A stretch of 64,000 nt of DNA from contig NZ_PDHM01000026.1 in the NCBI RefSeq assembly GCF_002573715.1, forward strand, positions 1 through 64,000, read 5' to 3'. The translations under genes and the position numbers were made by a program. Position 1 is the stretch's first letter. The number at the start of each line of letters is the position of its first letter. Shown here one piece after another: positions 43,190 through 51,454 of this stretch. The notes under the pieces are model-generated. The model was not told where the DNA came from. It searched no databases and saw nothing but the letters and a program-made list of their open reading frames with translations. The DNA comes from Paenibacillus sp. EZ-K15. Lineage in GTDB: Bacteria; Bacillota; Bacilli; Paenibacillales; Paenibacillaceae.

Positions 43190-43882
43190 TTATCTGTAAA
43201 CGGTTGTGTTCACGCGAGCGCTTGGTCCCATAGTCGAGGAAACAGCGATACCTTTCAGGTAAACACCTTTAGCAGCAGCTGGTTTCGCACGATTCAATGC
43301 ATCGATGAGAGCTTTGAGGTTCTCATTCAATTGAGCTGCATCGAAAGACACTTTACCGATCGGCGCGTGAATTTGACCTGCTTTGTCCAGACGGTACTCG
43401 ATTTTACCGGCTTTGATTTCTTGAACAGCCTTAGCAACATCGAATGTAACCGTACCAGCTTTAGGGTTAGGCATCAGGCCTTTACCACCGAGCAGACGGC
43501 CAAGTTTACCGACTTCACTCATCATATCAGGTGTAGCTACGCAGACATCAAACTCGAACCAGCCTTGTTGAATTTTGTTGATCATGTCTTGATCGCCAAC
43601 AAAATCAGCGCCAGCTGCTTCTGCCTCTTTCGCTTTTTCACCTTTTGCAAATACCAGAACGCGTTGTGTTTTACCTGTGCCGTGAGGCAAGACAACAACA
43701 CCACGAACAGCCTGGTCTTGTTTACGTGGGTCTACACCCAAACGTACAGCCGCTTCAACAGTTTCGTCGAATTTGGCAGTTGCAGCCTTCTTCACAAGCT
43801 CTACAGCTTCCAAAGGCTCATAAGTTGCTTCGCTGTCAATCAGCTTCGCAGCTTCAACGTATTTCTTACCGTGTTTAGCCAT
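43190..43882 (-). CDS. rplA: 50S ribosomal protein L1
   Basis: A 230-residue L1 (uL1) of the mobile L1 stalk. It begins MAKHGKKYVEAAKLIDSEAT and has VRLGVDPRKQDQAVRGVVVL and LGGKGLMPNPKAGTVT. I chose ATG 43882 because AGGAGGAAAACAAAC precedes it; a longer in-frame reading has no binding site. Confidence 0.98.
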   Translation of the reverse strand: MAKHGKKYVEAAKLIDSEATYEPLEAVELVKKAATAKFDETVEAAVRLGVDPRKQDQAVRGVVVLPHGTGKTQRVLVFAKGEKAKEAEAAGADFVGDQDMINKIQQGWFEFDVCVATPDMMSEVGKLGRLLGGKGLMPNPKAGTVTFDVAKAVQEIKAGKIEYRLDKAGQIHAPIGKVSFDAAQLNENLKALIDALNRAKPAAAKGVYLKGIAVSSTMGPSARVNTTVYR

Positions 43883-43962
43883 GTTTGTTTTCCTCCTTTG
43901 TGGTGTTAGCGGAATTTCCTCCCACATAATCCGAACCTCGTCCGGTTTCAATCGAGAGACAA

Positions 43963-44388
43963 TTAGTCTTCGATTGTGATACCCATACTACGGGCAGTAC
44001 CTTCTACCATCTTCATTGCAGCTTCAACAGATGCAGCGTTCAGGTCAGGCATTTTTGTTTCAGCGATTTGACGAACAGCGTCACGCTTAACAGTAGCCAC
44101 TTTCTTCTTGTTAGGCTCGCCGGATCCTTTTTCGATCTTAGCAGCCACACGAAGCAGAACAGCAGCCGGTGGAGTTTTAGTGATGAATGTAAAGGAACGA
44201 TCTTCAAACACCGAAATTTCAACCGGAATGATCAGACCAGCTTGATCAGCAGTACGTGCGTTGAATTCTTTACAGAATGCCATGATGTTGACACCTGCTT
44301 GACCCAATGCAGGACCTACTGGAGGAGCCGGATTCGCTTTACCTGCAGGAATCTGCAGTTTCACAATCTTGATAACTTTCTTAGCCAT
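43963..44388 (-). CDS. rplK: 50S ribosomal protein L11
   Basis: A 141-residue L11 (uL11) of the GTPase-associated centre. It begins MAKKVIKIVKLQIPAGKANP, with PPVGPALGQAGVNIMAFCKEFN, the thiostrepton-binding side of the protein. ATG 44388 has AGGAGGTGTCAACC upstream. Confidence 0.98.
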   Translation of the reverse strand: MAKKVIKIVKLQIPAGKANPAPPVGPALGQAGVNIMAFCKEFNARTADQAGLIIPVEISVFEDRSFTFITKTPPAAVLLRVAAKIEKGSGEPNKKKVATVKRDAVRQIAETKMPDLNAASVEAAMKMVEGTARSMGITIED

Positions 44389-44459
44389 GGTTGACACCTC
44401 CTTGCATCAATAGTGGTAGCGGACGCTTTGACACGCCCTCCCACAAGAAACCTGAAGAA

Positions 44460-44993
44460 TTAAATCTTCTCCACTTGAGTATAATCCAACTCCAGCGGGG
44501 TTTCCCGTCCAAACATGTTGACGTGAACTTTCAACTTGCTCTTTTCAGCCAAAATCTCTTCCACGGAGCCCACAAAATTCGCAAAAGGACCAACCTTGAT
44601 ACGAACGGATTCCTTGATGTCGAATTCGATCTTCGGTTTCGGCTCTTCCATGCCCATATGCTTCAGAATCTGTTCTACTTCTTCTGGAAGCAAAGGCGTC
44701 GGTTTAGAACCGGACCCTGTCGAACCAACAAAACCGGTCACTCCTGGTGTATTGCGGACAACATACCAAGAATCATCGGTCTGAATCATTTCGACCAAGA
44801 CATATCCCGGGTAAACTTTACGCATGACGGTTTTTTTCTTACCGTCTTTGTTTACGATTTCTTCTTCCATTGGAACAAGAACGCGGAATATTTTGTCCTC
44901 CATGCCCATGGACTCGACACGTTTTTCCAAATTGGCTTTGACTTTATTCTCATACCCAGAGTAGGTATGAACTACGTACCATCTTTTTTCCAT
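44460..44993 (-). CDS. nusG: transcription elongation/pausing factor NusG
   Basis: A 177-residue NusG. The NGN domain begins MEKRWYVVHTYSGYENKVKA and contains YPGYVLVEM and VRNTPGVTGFVG. The C-terminal KOW domain has VGPFANFVGSVEEI and ends QVEKI. It binds RNA polymerase and modulates pausing. Order secE-nusG-rplK is standard. Confidence 0.98.
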   Translation of the reverse strand: MEKRWYVVHTYSGYENKVKANLEKRVESMGMEDKIFRVLVPMEEEIVNKDGKKKTVMRKVYPGYVLVEMIQTDDSWYVVRNTPGVTGFVGSTGSGSKPTPLLPEEVEQILKHMGMEEPKPKIEFDIKESVRIKVGPFANFVGSVEEILAEKSKLKVHVNMFGRETPLELDYTQVEKI

Positions 44994-45014
44994 ATCAAGC
45001 CACCTGGGACCCTT

Positions 45015-45206
45015 CTAAATTATCGCTTCGATCACAGCGGAAATACCGATGTCTACAACCCAAAAATAAATCGTGACAAACACTATGGTGCCGAGAACAA
45101 TTAAAGTATAGTTCGTCAGTTCTTTACGATTGGGCCAGCGAACTTTTTTAAGTTCCGCCCAGCTTTCAGAGAAAAAGGAAAACAGAGACTTGAAACCACG
45201 TTTCAC
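45015..45206 (-). CDS. secE: preprotein translocase subunit SecE
   Basis: A 63-residue SecE of the short Gram-positive type with an amphipathic helix (FFSESWAELKKVRWPNRKEL) and one C-terminal membrane helix. It clamps SecY. It lies between rpmG and nusG as usual. Confidence 0.97.
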   Translation of the reverse strand: MKRGFKSLFSFFSESWAELKKVRWPNRKELTNYTLIVLGTIVFVTIYFWVVDIGISAVIEAII

Positions 45207-45230
45207 GCCGACTACACCTCCAAAAGAAAA

Positions 45231-45380
45231 CTATCTGGTTTCGCGATGAGGAGTTTGCTCGTTACAGAACTTGCAAAATTTCTTCATCTCCATGCGGTCG
45301 GGGTGATTTCGCTTGTTTTTGGTGGTTGTGTAGTTTCTTTGTTTGCAGCTTGTACAAGCCAAAGTGATAATTACCCGCAT
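45231..45380 (-). CDS. rpmG: 50S ribosomal protein L33, zinc type
   Basis: A 49-residue L33 (bL33). It begins MRVIITLACTSCKQRNYTTT and has the second Cys pair in KKFCKFCNEQTPH, so four Cys can bind zinc. ATG 45380 is preceded by GGGAGGTGCAC. It corresponds to the rpmGB gene next to secE in B. subtilis. Confidence 0.96.
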   Translation of the reverse strand: MRVIITLACTSCKQRNYTTTKNKRNHPDRMEMKKFCKFCNEQTPHRETR

Positions 45381-45676
45381 GATGTGCACCTCCCGAAGAC
45401 GTCCTTCTTTGTCAGAAGAATCGATATTGATCCTAGTAGAAACAACCTTGTTCTCATCGAAACCCGGTTATTTCTGCGAGATGAATAAAACCGTTGTTCC
45501 AAAAACTGTAACAACGATCCATTCATAAAACACGCGAATTTAGGCCTACCTAAAACACTTTATCACAAGGGTAGCGCCATTTCAAGCCTTTTTCTCTCTG
45601 ATTGTGGGCTGCAATAAATGCCATTGCCAGCTAAACCAGGGAATTCGTCCCCGGAATATTGTAAACACCTCGCTGT

Positions 45677-45699
45677 AAAAAACTGTGGCGTTTCACAGT
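45677..45699 (-). terminator. second terminator-like hairpin in the sigH-rpmG gap
   Basis: ACTGTG and CACAGT pair around a six-base loop and are followed by TTTTTT on the minus strand. It may be an attenuator for rpmG-secE-nusG or the end of a small RNA starting downstream of the sigH terminator. Confidence 0.5.
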
Positions 45700-45904
45700 C
45701 TTTGTCCATCCTGCATAGCATTTAGTCTATATCCAGTATGTTCAATCTTCCAACAGATGAAACACCAAATATTACACATTTTGCGTTTTGCGAAAATGGA
45801 CATCCTTGATTATCGTCCTATCCTGTCTGCCAACTAAAAATAATGGCCACAAAGTATACGGAGATCATTCGCCGGCCATCCTGATTTAAAAAAACGATCA
45901 GGCA

Positions 45905-45931
45905 ATTAAAAAAAGGCTCTGATTGAGCCTT
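45905..45931 (-). terminator. terminator after sigH
   Basis: AAGGCTC and GAGCCTT with a five-base loop, then a T run on the minus strand, about 25 bases after the sigH stop codon. Confidence 0.9.
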
Positions 45932-45955
45932 CTGCTTCTTATCCGACACTTGCTA

Positions 45956-46600
45956 TTAATTATCCCTGACTTCCAGATAACGTTCAAGCTTTCGCTTTAC
46001 CCGCTGGAGTGCATTGTCAATCGATTTTACATGACGCCTTAAATCTACCGCAATCTCTTGATAGGATCGACCGTCCAAATAGAGCATCAGGACTTTCCGT
46101 TCCAGATCGCTTAAAATTTCTGACATCTTGTCTTCCAGGCCGACAAATTCCTCTTGATTAATAATCAGTTCCTCCGGATCGCTTACCGCAGTGCCACAAA
46201 TGACATCCAACAGCGTGCGGTCCGAATCCTCATCATAAATCGGCTTGTCCAATGAGACATACGAATTGAGCGGAATATGCTTCTGTCTCGTAGCGGTCTT
46301 AATTGCCGTAATGATCTGTCTAGTAATGCAGAGCTCGGCAAAGGCCTTGAACGAAGACAGCTTATCCCCTTTAAAATCACGAATTGCCTTGTACAGCCCG
46401 ATCATGCCTTCCTGGACAATATCTTCCCGGTCAGCGCCAATCAGAAAATAGGAACGGGCTTTAGCACGTACAAAATTCCGGTATTTATTGATCAAATACT
46501 CCAGCGCCCCGCTGTCACCCTCGCGGACCGCCTCGACAATGTCTTCATCGCTTATCACATCATACCCTGACAACATGACTTCCTTGAGGTCCACACTCAA
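45956..46600 (-). CDS. sigH: RNA polymerase sigma factor SigH (Spo0H)
   Basis: A 214-residue sigma-70-type factor for early stationary phase and sporulation genes. Region 2 has YRNFVRAKARSYFLIGADRE and DIVQEGMIGLYKAIRDFKG, nearly the same as in B. subtilis SigH. Region 4 ends VKSIDNALQRVKRKLERYLE. I use TTG 46600, with GGAGGG six bases upstream, because it gives the normal length. It follows rae1 with a 205-base gap that has its own promoter. Confidence 0.95.
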   Translation of the reverse strand: MSVDLKEVMLSGYDVISDEDIVEAVREGDSGALEYLINKYRNFVRAKARSYFLIGADREDIVQEGMIGLYKAIRDFKGDKLSSFKAFAELCITRQIITAIKTATRQKHIPLNSYVSLDKPIYDEDSDRTLLDVICGTAVSDPEELIINQEEFVGLEDKMSEILSDLERKVLMLYLDGRSYQEIAVDLRRHVKSIDNALQRVKRKLERYLEVRDN

Positions 46601-46658
46601 TAGAATCCCTCCGGCCCGGAACGCACGGTAGCCCGTCACTCGCTTGAAATATATGACA

Positions 46659-46687
46659 AGTATATATGATGTCTACTAGACCGTCAA
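46659..46687 (-). promoter_or_regulatory. sigma-A promoter of sigH
   Basis: TTGACG (46682-46687), 17 bases, TATACT (46659-46664) on the minus strand, about 60 bases before the sigH start. B. subtilis sigH has a sigma-A promoter repressed by AbrB; AbrB binding cannot be judged here. Confidence 0.8.
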
Positions 46688-46805
46688 CCACGTTCTACCT
46701 AAAATAGACCGATAATAACATTTAATGTAAACTTTTTCGTAGATTCATATACCGTTTTCATTCTCCAAATGAGCCGACCTTTCGTCCCTATTGTGTAAAA
46801 CAGTT

Positions 46806-47327
46806 CTATTCCCTTCGCCAGCGCTCGAACATCTGTCTCACATCTGGCGGCAGCTTCCCGTCAAGTGTATTCCGGCTCTTGGTCTGCTCTTTCGTTATTT
46901 TCTGCTTCACTTCGCGCTCGCTCTGTTCCACTTCGTTTAGCAATTCCCGGGCGGACAACCTGAGTGCTCCCCGAGCAAAAATCACATGCTGCTCAATTAA
47001 ATCGCTGGTCGCCACATAAATTTTTCGCCGGCGGTGGCTGAACTCTCCGACTAGCCGTTCAATGCACTCATCGGCGGTTTCTTTCTCCTTCGTAAAAAAC
47101 ACCTGAACCTTGCCTTGCGTGTAGGATTTCCCCAGTCCAGGGACCCGGTATGCGTCAAAAATCACCACGACTCTGAGGCCGGAATACGCCTGGTAATCCG
47201 CTAATTTCTCCAGCAGCAGGTCTCGCGCATCATGCATGCTGCTATTGGCGAGCTTCGCAAGATATGGCCAGCCGCCGATCATATTATAACCGTCGACCAG
47301 CAGCACATCCCGCCAATCGGCCATCAT
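46806..47327 (-). CDS. rae1: NYN/PIN-domain ribonuclease Rae1 (YacP)
   Basis: A 173-residue NYN-domain endonuclease like B. subtilis Rae1, which cuts mRNA in the ribosomal A site. The N-terminal acidic motif is LLVDGYNMIGGW (Asp at about 11), followed by VVVIFDAYR and KETADECIERL with further acidic residues, and VATSDLIEQ. A basic C-terminal helix follows. It starts close after rlmB, as in B. subtilis. Confidence 0.9.
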   Translation of the reverse strand: MMADWRDVLLVDGYNMIGGWPYLAKLANSSMHDARDLLLEKLADYQAYSGLRVVVIFDAYRVPGLGKSYTQGKVQVFFTKEKETADECIERLVGEFSHRRRKIYVATSDLIEQHVIFARGALRLSARELLNEVEQSEREVKQKITKEQTKSRNTLDGKLPPDVRQMFERWRRE

Positions 47328-47329
47328 TG

Positions 47330-48082
47330 CTAACCTTGAAGGCGGCGACGGCGAATCACTTCGTACATAACGACACCTGCGGCAACCGAGGCGTTAAGCG
47401 AGTTAATTTTTCCGGCCATCGGCAGTTTCACAAGCACATCGCATTTTTCACGGATCAGACGCCCCATTCCTTTACTCTCATTACCGATAACGATAGCAAC
47501 CGGCCCGTCAAAAACCTCAGTGTCATACAATTCCTGAACGGCATCAACAACGGTTCCGACAACCCACACGCCCATTTCCTTCAGCTGATCGATGGTTTGG
47601 CCCAGATTGGTCACTCTGGCTACGGGCACATACTCTACGGCGCCAGCAGATGTTTTGGATACCGTTGCCGTTACTTGTGCGGATCTGCGCTTAGGCAGTA
47701 TGACGCCATGAGCACCCGTGCAGTCTGCCGTACGGAGAATCGAGCCCAGATTGTGCGGATCCTCGATCTCGTCAAGCAGCAGCAAGAAAGGCGGTTCGCC
47801 TTTTTCCTCCGCAACCTTCAGCAAATCTTCCACTTCCACGTAGGCATACGGTGCCGCTTGGGCAACCACGCCTTGATGCTGTACCCCTGGAACCATCTGA
47901 TCCAGCTTGCGTTTGTCCACATGCTGAATGACAATGCCCAGTTTCTTCGCTTCCGCGATGATCGGCAGGGTCAGATGTTTTTGCGCATTTTCGGCAATCC
48001 ATATTTTATTGATCGTACGTCCTGATTTGAGCGCTTCCGTTACGGAGTGCTTACCAGCTACTACTTCCTCTTCTTGCAACAT
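47330..48082 (-). CDS. rlmB: 23S rRNA (guanosine-2'-O-)-methyltransferase RlmB
   Basis: A 250-residue SPOUT methyltransferase. The N-terminal substrate-binding domain has EEEVVAGKHSVTEALKSGRT, and the knotted domain has LDEIEDPHNLGSILRTADCT, IVIGNESKGMGRL and PMAGKINSLNASVAAGVVMY. It modifies G2251 of 23S rRNA by family knowledge. I use ATG 48082 with CAGGAGGAG upstream; the much longer in-frame reading covers mrnC coding sequence and is not likely. Confidence 0.92.
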   Translation of the reverse strand: MLQEEEVVAGKHSVTEALKSGRTINKIWIAENAQKHLTLPIIAEAKKLGIVIQHVDKRKLDQMVPGVQHQGVVAQAAPYAYVEVEDLLKVAEEKGEPPFLLLLDEIEDPHNLGSILRTADCTGAHGVILPKRRSAQVTATVSKTSAGAVEYVPVARVTNLGQTIDQLKEMGVWVVGTVVDAVQELYDTEVFDGPVAIVIGNESKGMGRLIREKCDVLVKLPMAGKINSLNASVAAGVVMYEVIRRRRLQG

Positions 48083-48170
48083 GTAGGTCTCCTCCTGCAT
48101 ATCAGCCGGCGTCCCCCTTGAGAAACACCGGCTGTATCGTTTCAATGTTGATGCTCTATTGCCTGACGGT

Positions 48171-48614
48171 CTATTTAACAGACCCCTCAATATACTCGAT
48201 GCTCTTCCCAATGAGCTCACGGAGACGATCCTGCTCCCCCGTATAATATAAATACCCAACGAGCGTCTCAAATGCCGTTGCATGCCGATATTCGAGCACG
48301 TCGGCATTTTTGGGGATGCTGCCTGATTTGGCATTGCGTCCTTGACGCACAACATCGCGTTCTTCTTCCGTCAGCTCCGGATCCAGATAAGCCAATATTC
48401 GGCTCTGTGCCTTCGCCGACACAAATCCTGTTGCTGTCCGGTGCAAGTGATGGGGTCGGAGATTAGCTCTTGATATCAAAAACTGCCGCACTGCCACCTC
48501 ATAAATAGCATCTCCGATATAGGCAAGCACGATGGGCGGGATTAACCGGGCCGGCTTCGACGGCGGAAAATCGAACCAGCCTACTGCGGGATCATGATGC
48601 TCAGGCCCGCTCAT
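48171..48614 (-). CDS. mrnC: Mini-ribonuclease III
   Basis: A 147-residue RNase III-like enzyme without the double-stranded RNA-binding domain, which matures 23S rRNA in B. subtilis. The catalytic region has LAYIGDAIYEVAVRQFL (Asp at about 34), and a late YRHATAFETLVGYLYY segment with the second acidic site. Its ATG overlaps the cysS stop codon (ATGA), so the two are coupled. Confidence 0.93.
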   Translation of the reverse strand: MSGPEHHDPAVGWFDFPPSKPARLIPPIVLAYIGDAIYEVAVRQFLISRANLRPHHLHRTATGFVSAKAQSRILAYLDPELTEEERDVVRQGRNAKSGSIPKNADVLEYRHATAFETLVGYLYYTGEQDRLRELIGKSIEYIEGSVK

Positions 48615-50017
48615 TTACGCCGCCAGCGCATACCTTGCGCCGTATCCTCAAGCACGATGCCTTCGTCCGCCAGCTTGTCGCGGATTTCATCCGCTCGCGC
48701 CCAGTTTTTATTCTTCCGGGCTTCGATACGTTCGGCAATCAGAGCTTCAATCTCCTCATCCAGCAATTCATCCGTGCCTGTATTTACGATGCGCAGCACG
48801 CCGTTCATTTCGTTGAAAGCACGCAGCACTTCATGCAGGTCCGCCGCAGGAATCGAGGCTTCCTTCAGCAGCTGATTCGCCTCGCTGGCCCATTGGAACA
48901 TAGCGGTGATGGCGTCCGGCGTGTTGAAATCGTCCTGCATTTTCTGGTGAAATTCGACAAGGACGGCCGATATTTTATCCGCAACTTCCTGGCTTACGTT
49001 ATCGTCCTTCGAGCCGATCGCGGTACTCAATCGATGCTCGACATTAGCCGCCGCATTCGCCAGACGTTCCACGCTGTTCTGTGCCTGCTCCATCACCTCA
49101 TCGCTATAATTCAGCGGGTTGCGGTAGTGGGTGGACAACATGAAATAGCGGACAGCTTCTTTTGTATATTGTTCACGAAGTTCCTTAACCAATACACCAT
49201 TACCTAGCGATTTCGACATTTTCTCGTTATTGATGCGGATATAACCATTGTGCATCCAATAGTTCGCCAGCGGTTTGCCTGTCAGCGCCTCGGACTGCGC
49301 CACTTCGCATTCATGGTGCGGAAACTGCAGGTCTTGACCGCCGCCATGGATATCCAGCGTATCCCCAAGATAACGACGGGCCATGGCGGAGCACTCAATA
49401 TGCCAGCCCGGCCGGCCGTCGCCCCAAGGACTGCTCCAGTAGATCTCTCCGGGCTTCGCAGCTTTCCATAGCACGAAGTCCTCCGGGTTTTCTTTCCGCT
49501 TATCCACTTCAATTCGGATACCAAATTGCAGCTCATCGAGATTTTGCTGGGACAGCTTGCCGTAATCGTCAAATTTGCGGGTCCGGTAGAAAACATCTCC
49601 CCCGTTCTCATAAGCAAAGTCGCGGTCAATGAGCTCCTGGATAAATTCAATAATGCTCTCCATATTGTCCGTTACCCGCGGATTTAATGTCGCTCTTGGT
49701 ATACCGAGACCGTCCAGATCCTCGTAATAGGCGTTAATAAACTTATCCGCGACCTCCGGAACGGTAGTACCGGTTTGCTCTGCTTTCCGGATCATTTTGT
49801 CATCTACATCCGTAAAGTTCACCACATAGTTCACATCATTACCCTGATTCTCAAAATAAGCTCGAACCACGTCGAAAAAGATCATCGGACGGGCATTCCC
49901 GATATGGATATAATCGTACACGGTAGGACCGCACACGTAGATCTTTACCTTTCCAGGTTCCTGAGCAACAAACGTTTCTTTCATACGGGTTAACGTGTTA
50001 TAGATTTGAAGTGCCAT
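48611..50017 (-). CDS. cysS: cysteinyl-tRNA synthetase
   Basis: A 468-residue class Ia enzyme. CGPTVYDYIHIGNARP holds a zinc Cys and the HIGH-like motif; HIECSAMARRYLGD and PHHECEV give the other zinc ligands; KMSKSLGN is the KMSKS loop. It follows cysE by 58 bases and shares its T-box control. Downstream it is coupled to mrnC. Confidence 0.97.
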   Translation of the reverse strand: MALQIYNTLTRMKETFVAQEPGKVKIYVCGPTVYDYIHIGNARPMIFFDVVRAYFENQGNDVNYVVNFTDVDDKMIRKAEQTGTTVPEVADKFINAYYEDLDGLGIPRATLNPRVTDNMESIIEFIQELIDRDFAYENGGDVFYRTRKFDDYGKLSQQNLDELQFGIRIEVDKRKENPEDFVLWKAAKPGEIYWSSPWGDGRPGWHIECSAMARRYLGDTLDIHGGGQDLQFPHHECEVAQSEALTGKPLANYWMHNGYIRINNEKMSKSLGNGVLVKELREQYTKEAVRYFMLSTHYRNPLNYSDEVMEQAQNSVERLANAAANVEHRLSTAIGSKDDNVSQEVADKISAVLVEFHQKMQDDFNTPDAITAMFQWASEANQLLKEASIPAADLHEVLRAFNEMNGVLRIVNTGTDELLDEEIEALIAERIEARKNKNWARADEIRDKLADEGIVLEDTAQGMRWRRK

Positions 50018-50075
50018 AGGGTATCATCTCAATCCTTTCATTCCATCGCTTATTGTTCCTTCACGGCTTACGGGT

Positions 50076-50765
50076 TTACTCTTCTTTGGCCGAAGACACA
50101 ACGACCTCGGATACCATGCCTTTAGGCTGGTTTCGTTTGCTCTCATGAAGCTCCGCCCGGAGCTGATCGATCTCCTTCTGCATTGAACGCAGCATATCCA
50201 CAATCGGATCGGGCAGATTCGTGTGATCCAGCCGGTCGCGCACCCGCTCCCCGTTCTGTTTGACGATTTTTCCCGGATTGCCGACAACGGTGCTGTTTTG
50301 GGGGACTGGTCTTAGTACGACTGCATTGGAACCAATGTTACAGTTATCCCCAATCGTAAAGGAACCTAGCACTTTCGCCCCCGATCCGATGACCACGTTG
50401 TTGCCGATGGTCGGGTGCCGCTTGCCTTTCTCCTTACCGGTTCCACCAAGCGTAACCCCTTGGTAGATCACCACGTCATCCCCAATCTCACAGGTCTCTC
50501 CAATGACAACCCCCATCCCATGGTCTATGAACAGCCGATGCCCGATACGGGCTCCCGGATGAATCTCAATCCCTGTCATAAACCGGCTGAACTGGGAGAT
50601 CAACCGTGCCAGCGTATACCATCGCCGCTTAAATAATGCATGAGCTACCCGGTGCGCCCACAGTGCGTGAAGCCCCGAGTAGGTGAATACCACTTCAAAA
50701 AGTCCCCGGGCAGCCGGGTCATTCTCGAACACTGTCCGAATATCCGATTTCATCTGTTTAAACAT
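50076..50765 (-). CDS. cysE: serine O-acetyltransferase CysE
   Basis: A 229-residue enzyme making O-acetylserine for cysteine synthesis. The helical N-terminal part is followed by the hexapeptide-repeat beta-helix with IDHGMGVVIGETCEIGD and GVTLGGTGKEKGKRHPTIG. I use ATG 50765 (MFKQMKSDIRTVF), which matches B. subtilis CysE and has AGAGGGAGC; an ATG 17 codons earlier is less likely. It is the first gene of the T-box-controlled cysE-cysS unit. Confidence 0.95.
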   Translation of the reverse strand: MFKQMKSDIRTVFENDPAARGLFEVVFTYSGLHALWAHRVAHALFKRRWYTLARLISQFSRFMTGIEIHPGARIGHRLFIDHGMGVVIGETCEIGDDVVIYQGVTLGGTGKEKGKRHPTIGNNVVIGSGAKVLGSFTIGDNCNIGSNAVVLRPVPQNSTVVGNPGKIVKQNGERVRDRLDHTNLPDPIVDMLRSMQKEIDQLRAELHESKRNQPKGMVSEVVVSSAKEE

Positions 50766-50832
50766 GAACGCTCCCTCTTTCCCCTCTTCCAATCGCGCAT
50801 GCAACTTGCCATCCATCGTTATTCCTGTAAAT

Positions 50833-51135
50833 AAAAAACGCCCCTGCAGCTTATCGCTGCAGAGGCGCTAGACCGCGGTTCCACTCTGCTTAGAACCGGC
50901 ACAAGCCTCCTCCCTTCGTCAGGGACGGATTCTACCGATTCTCTTCATGTCATTAACGGCAGACGACCGGCATGATCTAACGATTGTGTTCGCTTCAACC
51001 ATGCAGCTCACAGGTGCATTTCCGCTGCAGGCGACGGGACAACTCTCAGCCGGCAAATTCAAGTGGTCCTTGTCTTCTGCCGATTGTCCTCTCTGGAACG
51101 TGCCTGTTTTACGCGTACTTCTCCTGATCGTAGCT
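50833..51135 (-). promoter_or_regulatory. T-box riboswitch, probably tRNA-Cys
   Basis: On the minus strand AGAGTGGAACCGCGG (50873-50887) is the T-box sequence that pairs with uncharged tRNA. It is followed by a terminator (CGCCTCTGCAGC with GCTGCAGGGGCG, 50839-50867, then TTTTTT). Upstream is a stem I region with GGAGAAGTA and CAGAGAGG segments. A candidate specifier is TGC at 51016-51018 (Cys). This control of cysE-cysS by Cys tRNA is known from B. subtilis; the exact specifier is my inference. Confidence 0.85.
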
Positions 51136-51189
51136 TTTATACGTTTATATTTGTTGATCTAGGCCATAAATGTCCACATTGTTCACTAG

Positions 51190-51322
51190 AGACGCTGCGC
51201 TAACGGATCATGCTTCCGATCGCTGTTGTTTTCGGATTTCCTGAACTACCCAAATTAAGGTTGAAATCCGAAAACAAAGGCGAACGCTTTGCTTCTTCAG
51301 CACGATTCCGTCCTCTCCGCTA
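51190..51322 (+). repeat. dispersed structured repeat family 2, copy 1
   Basis: Lies between gltX and the T-box. Outer parts (GATCGCTGTT and AAAGGCGAACGCT..GCTTCTTCAGCACGATTCCGTCC) match copy 2 at 59704-59835. The inner hairpin is a perfect 15-bp stem, TTGTTTTCGGATTTC (51226-51240) with GAAATCCGAAAACAA (51263-51277), of different sequence from copy 2. Confidence 0.8.
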
Positions 51323-51454
51323 CTTCCCTGTATGAGTAAATGTCCCAATATAATGCTCGGCTAGATCAAAGAATATTTCACTTATAGTTTGGTGTAATTA
51401 TAACTGATGATATACGGGCTGACAAGGAACGTTTATTCGAAGAAGCCGCCCGAA

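Larger units (their letters stand above)
45381..45955 (-). other. gene-free gap between sigH and rpmG
   Basis: No gene is visible in 575 bases. It holds the sigH terminator (45905-45931), a second terminator-like hairpin (45677-45699), and a probably untranslated leader for rpmG-secE-nusG. I could not place a convincing promoter. Confidence 0.6.

Noticed and set aside
48083..48355. Longer N-terminus for RlmB in the open frame
   Set aside because: It would overlap the mrnC coding region, and the ATG at 48082 has a clear ribosome binding site and gives the usual length.
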